From positions 930,001-994,000 of the forward strand of contig NZ_PYFP01000002.1 of the NCBI RefSeq assembly GCF_003056055.1: a stretch of DNA of 64,000 nt, in the 5' to 3' direction. The position numbers and the translations under genes were made by a program. Under the pieces are notes generated by a model. The model made no database searches. It was not told the DNA's origin and saw only the letters and a list, made by a program, of their open reading frames with translations. Of this stretch, positions 61,358 through 64,000 are shown piece after piece. The stretch's first letter is position 1, and each line of letters begins with the position of its first letter. This DNA comes from Glaciimonas sp. PCH181 (GTDB taxonomy: Bacteria > Pseudomonadota > Gammaproteobacteria > Burkholderiales > Burkholderiaceae_D).

Positions 61358-62602
61358 TTACACAGCCGTATGCAAATTATTTTTGACGAAGCGGCCATCC
61401 TTCATAATTGCGTTGAAATTAGCCCCCTGCCCGGTCAGAATGCTGATGTCTTCAAGCGGATTGCCGGACAAGATCAGTAAGTCGGCGGTTGCGCCTGCCT
61501 GGATCACGCCCAGCGTTCCTGTACGTTGCAAAATATCTGCGGCAACGGTGGTGGCAGAGCGCAGCGCTTCAAGATTGCCCACGATTTTGGCACGGATATT
61601 CAGCTCTTCGGATTGATGGATATGCGACTCGCCCAGCAGATCGCTGCCGAAGCCCATTTTTACCCCAACCCGATGCAGCAAAGCGATCGCACTGCGCCCA
61701 GCTAAACGCACGTCATCGACCTTGGCGATAGACTCGGGCGGTAAGCCCAGTGCTGGTCCCTCAGCCGACAGCATGTCGTAAGTAATCAGCGTCGGCACAA
61801 TGAACGCGCCGCGCTCTTTCACAAAACAGGCGGTTTCCTCGTCTATCAGATTGCCATGCTCAATCGTCCGAATACCTGCTTCAACGGCCCGCCGAATCGC
61901 GACTGGTGTATAAGCGTGCGCCATGACATAGGTCTGCCAGGCGGTGGCTTCTTCAACGATGGCGCTTAACTCATCCAGCGAAAATCCGGTATTGCCAATT
62001 GGGTCATTCGGCGAAGTTACGCCACCACTGGCCATAATCTTGATCTGCGTCGCGCCCATCGTCAGCTCCTCACGCGCCGCCCGCCGCACCGCATCCACGC
62101 CGTCAACTACACGCGCAATTGAGCCACTACGGAACGAACAGGCGCACGGCTCAAACTGATCGCTGCGCGGACGGAAATCGCCATGACCACCCGTTTGCGA
62201 TAGCGCCTTGCCTGCAGGAAATATGCGGGGCGACGCAATTAATGCCGTATCCGCCGCCTGCGCCAGCGCCCAATCTGCGCCACCGGCATCACGCACCGTG
62301 GTGAACCCGCGCTGAAGCATTCCTTCGAGAATAGGCAGCGCCTTGATCAACGCCAAGGCATTTGGCATGTTTGCCATCAGCCCGAGATTCACATGCGATG
62401 CCATCACATGGACGTGACAATCGATCAATCCCGGCATCACGGTCTGACCGTGAAGATCGATCACCGTATCATCCGTATCGGGCATTAATGCTGCCGCCAC
62501 TTCAACGATGGTCCGATCCTTTATCCGGATGTTCATTCCCGCCAGCAACTGCCCTTGGTGCAGGTCCAAAACGGCAGCGTTCCTCAAAAAATATTTACCC
62601 AT
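61358..62602 (-). CDS. Metal-dependent amidohydrolase
   Basis: 414 residues from ATG 62602, with AAGGG before it. The metal site is in MPGLIDCHVHVMASHVN near 58, carboxylated-Lys candidate in ATQIKIMASGGVTSP near 187, His in VMAHAYTPVAIR near 228, IEHGNLIDEE near 250, and Asp in MGFGSDLLGES near 320. Relatives include Xaa-Pro/Xaa-Arg dipeptidases and imidazolonepropionase-like enzymes. No signal peptide is present, so it hydrolyses the imported substrate in the cytoplasm. It heads the ABC operon. Confidence 0.9.
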   Translation of the reverse strand: MGKYFLRNAAVLDLHQGQLLAGMNIRIKDRTIVEVAAALMPDTDDTVIDLHGQTVMPGLIDCHVHVMASHVNLGLMANMPNALALIKALPILEGMLQRGFTTVRDAGGADWALAQAADTALIASPRIFPAGKALSQTGGHGDFRPRSDQFEPCACSFRSGSIARVVDGVDAVRRAAREELTMGATQIKIMASGGVTSPNDPIGNTGFSLDELSAIVEEATAWQTYVMAHAYTPVAIRRAVEAGIRTIEHGNLIDEETACFVKERGAFIVPTLITYDMLSAEGPALGLPPESIAKVDDVRLAGRSAIALLHRVGVKMGFGSDLLGESHIHQSEELNIRAKIVGNLEALRSATTVAADILQRTGTLGVIQAGATADLLILSGNPLEDISILTGQGANFNAIMKDGRFVKNNLHTAV

Positions 62603-62664
62603 AATTACCCTTACGCTTAATGTCTTAATACTATAAGTGTCGTATAATAATAAGTCCATATTTG

Positions 62665-62684
62665 CCGGACACTTAAGTGTTCGG
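62665..62684. promoter_or_regulatory. Palindrome CCGGACACTTAAGTGTTCGG, candidate operator
   Basis: Ten-base arms with one mismatch, centred midway between the divergent amidohydrolase operon and the PAS-LuxR gene. It is well placed to control both. Confidence 0.55.
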
Positions 62685-62751
62685 GCGTATTTTCGACTGG
62701 GTTTTCGGTCAGGTTTTCGACCGAGTTTCGGCTCTATACCGGAGTATCAAA

Positions 62752-63327
62752 ATGCCAAAAAAAAGTCCCTCCCCCGATCACGAAATCGACTACAAAGCGG
62801 CGTTTTATAACGCCCCGGTAGGGCAAGCGATTGGGCGTAATCGGATCATTGTTGATTGCAATCAATCGTTCGCGGAAATATTTGGCGTACTGCGCGAAGA
62901 ATTGATTGGCAATTCATTCCAGTCACTTTATCCAACCCAAGTCGATTTTGATAAAACCGGCGATCGCATCGCGCCCTTCCTCGCGTCACATGGAAAATAC
63001 GCCGATGATCGCGTCATGAAACGCGCCAACGGCGAGCTGATCTGGGTCCACGTCAGCGGCTATACCTACACCAGAGATGACCCACATCGTGAGACTCTTT
63101 GGGCCTTTGCCGACCTGTCCAAACAAAGGGATGTCAACTCGGAAAATCGCGGTTCGATGACGCCACGTGAACGCGATATCGCCGCCTTGCTGATTGAAGG
63201 ACGCACCGGAAAAGAAATCGGCAAAGCCTTGGGCATCAGCCCCAGAACCGTCGATATCTATCGGACCCGGTTGCTACGCAAATATGATGTCAAAACAACT
63301 GTAGAACTTGTTAAGAAATTGCTCTGA
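62752..63327 (+). CDS. PAS-LuxR-family transcriptional regulator
   Basis: 191 residues; the start at 62752 follows CCGGAGTATCAAA. A PAS domain (AAFYNAPVGQAIGRNRIIVDCNQSFAEIFGVLREELIGNSFQSLYP) precedes a LuxR-type helix-turn-helix (MTPRERDIAALLIEGRTGKEIGKALGISPRTVDIYRTRLLRKYDV). There is no receiver domain, so it is likely to bind a small ligand directly. It is divergent from the amidohydrolase-liv operon, its probable target. Confidence 0.92.
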   Translation: MPKKSPSPDHEIDYKAAFYNAPVGQAIGRNRIIVDCNQSFAEIFGVLREELIGNSFQSLYPTQVDFDKTGDRIAPFLASHGKYADDRVMKRANGELIWVHVSGYTYTRDDPHRETLWAFADLSKQRDVNSENRGSMTPRERDIAALLIEGRTGKEIGKALGISPRTVDIYRTRLLRKYDVKTTVELVKKLL

Positions 63328-63645
63328 GCAAGACAATTCATCGACGACAATCAAGCAAAAATCAGAACAAAATTCACAATAGAATTCACAACTACAACGG
63401 CGTTACCAATGGCGAATCACCTGTCTGCGGAACGTCGTTTTGCATAATTTTCAAAAAGCCATCCTTGGTTTTTAGCATTCTCTTGCAGCCTCAATATTAA
63501 AACCACTTGCGTCAAACCAGAAAACGAAATGCAATCGAAAACGGCCTTCAGTTCAAAATAATGTGCTGTTTTGACTGGCGTTTTCGCTGCGCTTTGAATG
63601 TGATGATTACCTATACTTTCATCATAAACATTCAAGGATTTTCAA
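63328..63645. other. 318-bp intergenic region with no recognised gene
   Basis: AT-rich stretch between the PAS-LuxR gene and the aminotransferase. It must hold the aminotransferase promoter; no clear dyad stands out. Confidence 0.5.
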
Positions 63646-64000
63646 ATGGACACGCAACACCTTATCGACATGGATCGCGACCACTGGATACACCCGGTAG
63701 CCGCCTGGCGTAAGCAGCAACAGCAGGGAGCGCAGGGGGTGACGATCCTGCGGTCGGCCAAAGGCGCGTACCTGACCGACATCGACGGTCATACTCTGCT
63801 AGATGGATTTTCCGGGCTTTGGTGCGTCAATCTGGGATACGGTCACGAAAGTATCGTGCGTGCCGCCACCGAACAAATGCAGCGTCTGCCGTATGCCACC
63901 GGCTACTTTAACTATGGCTCCGAGCCTGCCATCGAACTTGCCGCCAAACTGGCACAACTCGCGCCCGGCGATCTGGATCATGTATTTTTTACGATGGGCG
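63646..64000 (+). CDS. Class III pyridoxal-phosphate aminotransferase, N-terminal part (runs off right edge)
   Basis: 118 codons from ATG 63646, preceded by AAGGATTTTCAA. Visible are HWIHPVAAWRKQQQQGAQGV, AKGAYLTDIDGHTLLDGFSGLWCVNLGYGHESIV, QRLPYATGYFNYGSEPAIELAAKLAQLAPGDLDHVFFTMG. This is the usual start of omega-aminotransferases acting on beta-alanine, GABA or putrescine with pyruvate. The PLP lysine lies beyond the window. The gene may link with amine catabolism, for which gabD is nearby. Confidence 0.88.
   Translation, partial: MDTQHLIDMDRDHWIHPVAAWRKQQQQGAQGVTILRSAKGAYLTDIDGHTLLDGFSGLWCVNLGYGHESIVRAATEQMQRLPYATGYFNYGSEPAIELAAKLAQLAPGDLDHVFFTMG

Noticed and set aside
63417..63635. 72-codon minus-strand frame before the aminotransferase
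   Set aside because: No ribosome site, no homology seen and AT-rich intergenic composition.
1..64000. CRISPR arrays, tRNA or rRNA genes
   Set aside because: No regularly spaced repeats, cloverleaf-like sequences or rRNA-like stretches were noticed by eye; a tRNA scan was not possible.

Overview
The window looks like a chromosomal segment of a betaproteobacterium of the Burkholderiales, probably Oxalobacteraceae (Collimonas, Herbaspirillum or Glaciimonas-like). The reasons are a Burkholderia-type trimeric porin, homodimeric pyruvate dehydrogenase E1 beside an Lrp regulator, many tripartite and ABC importers for organic acids, long-type isocitrate lyase, and a rhamnose gene set of the rhizobial/proteobacterial ABC type. 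This placement rests on gene content only.

Region 1 (1-3115): the left edge holds the 5' part of a flavin reductase, a polar amino acid ABC importer (ATPase, permease, binding protein) and the stump of a divergent gene cut by an insertion sequence.

Region 2 (3116-28004): a 24.9-kb accessory block bounded by two directly repeated IS6-family elements. Just inside each IS lies a 183-bp sequence, and the two copies are inverted to each other. Cluster A (4143-16230) encodes an aldehyde dehydrogenase, a HpcH/HpaI (GarL-like) aldolase, an acyl-CoA dehydrogenase, a SdhA/NadB-like flavoprotein, a class III CoA-transferase, a GMC oxidoreductase and a glycerate kinase. Divergently it encodes a GntR regulator, an enoyl-CoA hydratase and a hydroxypyruvate-reductase-like dehydrogenase. 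Together these suggest CoA activation and oxidation of an acid, aldol cleavage and recovery of a C3 fragment as glycerate. Cluster B (17137-22775) encodes a class II aldolase, an FMN hydroxyacid dehydrogenase, an MFS importer, an FAH-family hydrolase and a second GntR regulator. It is flanked by two inverted, identically deleted IS6 elements. A TRAP importer follows (23592-26537); its upstream region carries a 12-bp sequence also found in the cluster A operator, so cluster A and the TRAP importer may once have been adjacent.

Region 3 (28010-38919): E1 of a 2-oxoacid dehydrogenase with an Lrp regulator, a truncated ABC ATPase, dienelactone hydrolase, isocitrate lyase with several palindromes upstream, a MocR regulator with a divergent acetyltransferase, a zinc alcohol dehydrogenase and a DUF2380-type protein.

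Region 4 (39509-50758): a complete L-rhamnose catabolic locus: regulator, ABC importer, mutarotase and kinase on one strand, with bifunctional aldolase/dehydrogenase and isomerase divergent.

Region 5 (50839-64000): a DMT exporter; a haloacid dehalogenase-Lrp-succinate semialdehyde dehydrogenase operon; a porin; a branched-chain-type ABC importer operon led by an amidohydrolase and ending in a GAF-like protein, with a divergent PAS-LuxR regulator; and the start of a class III aminotransferase.
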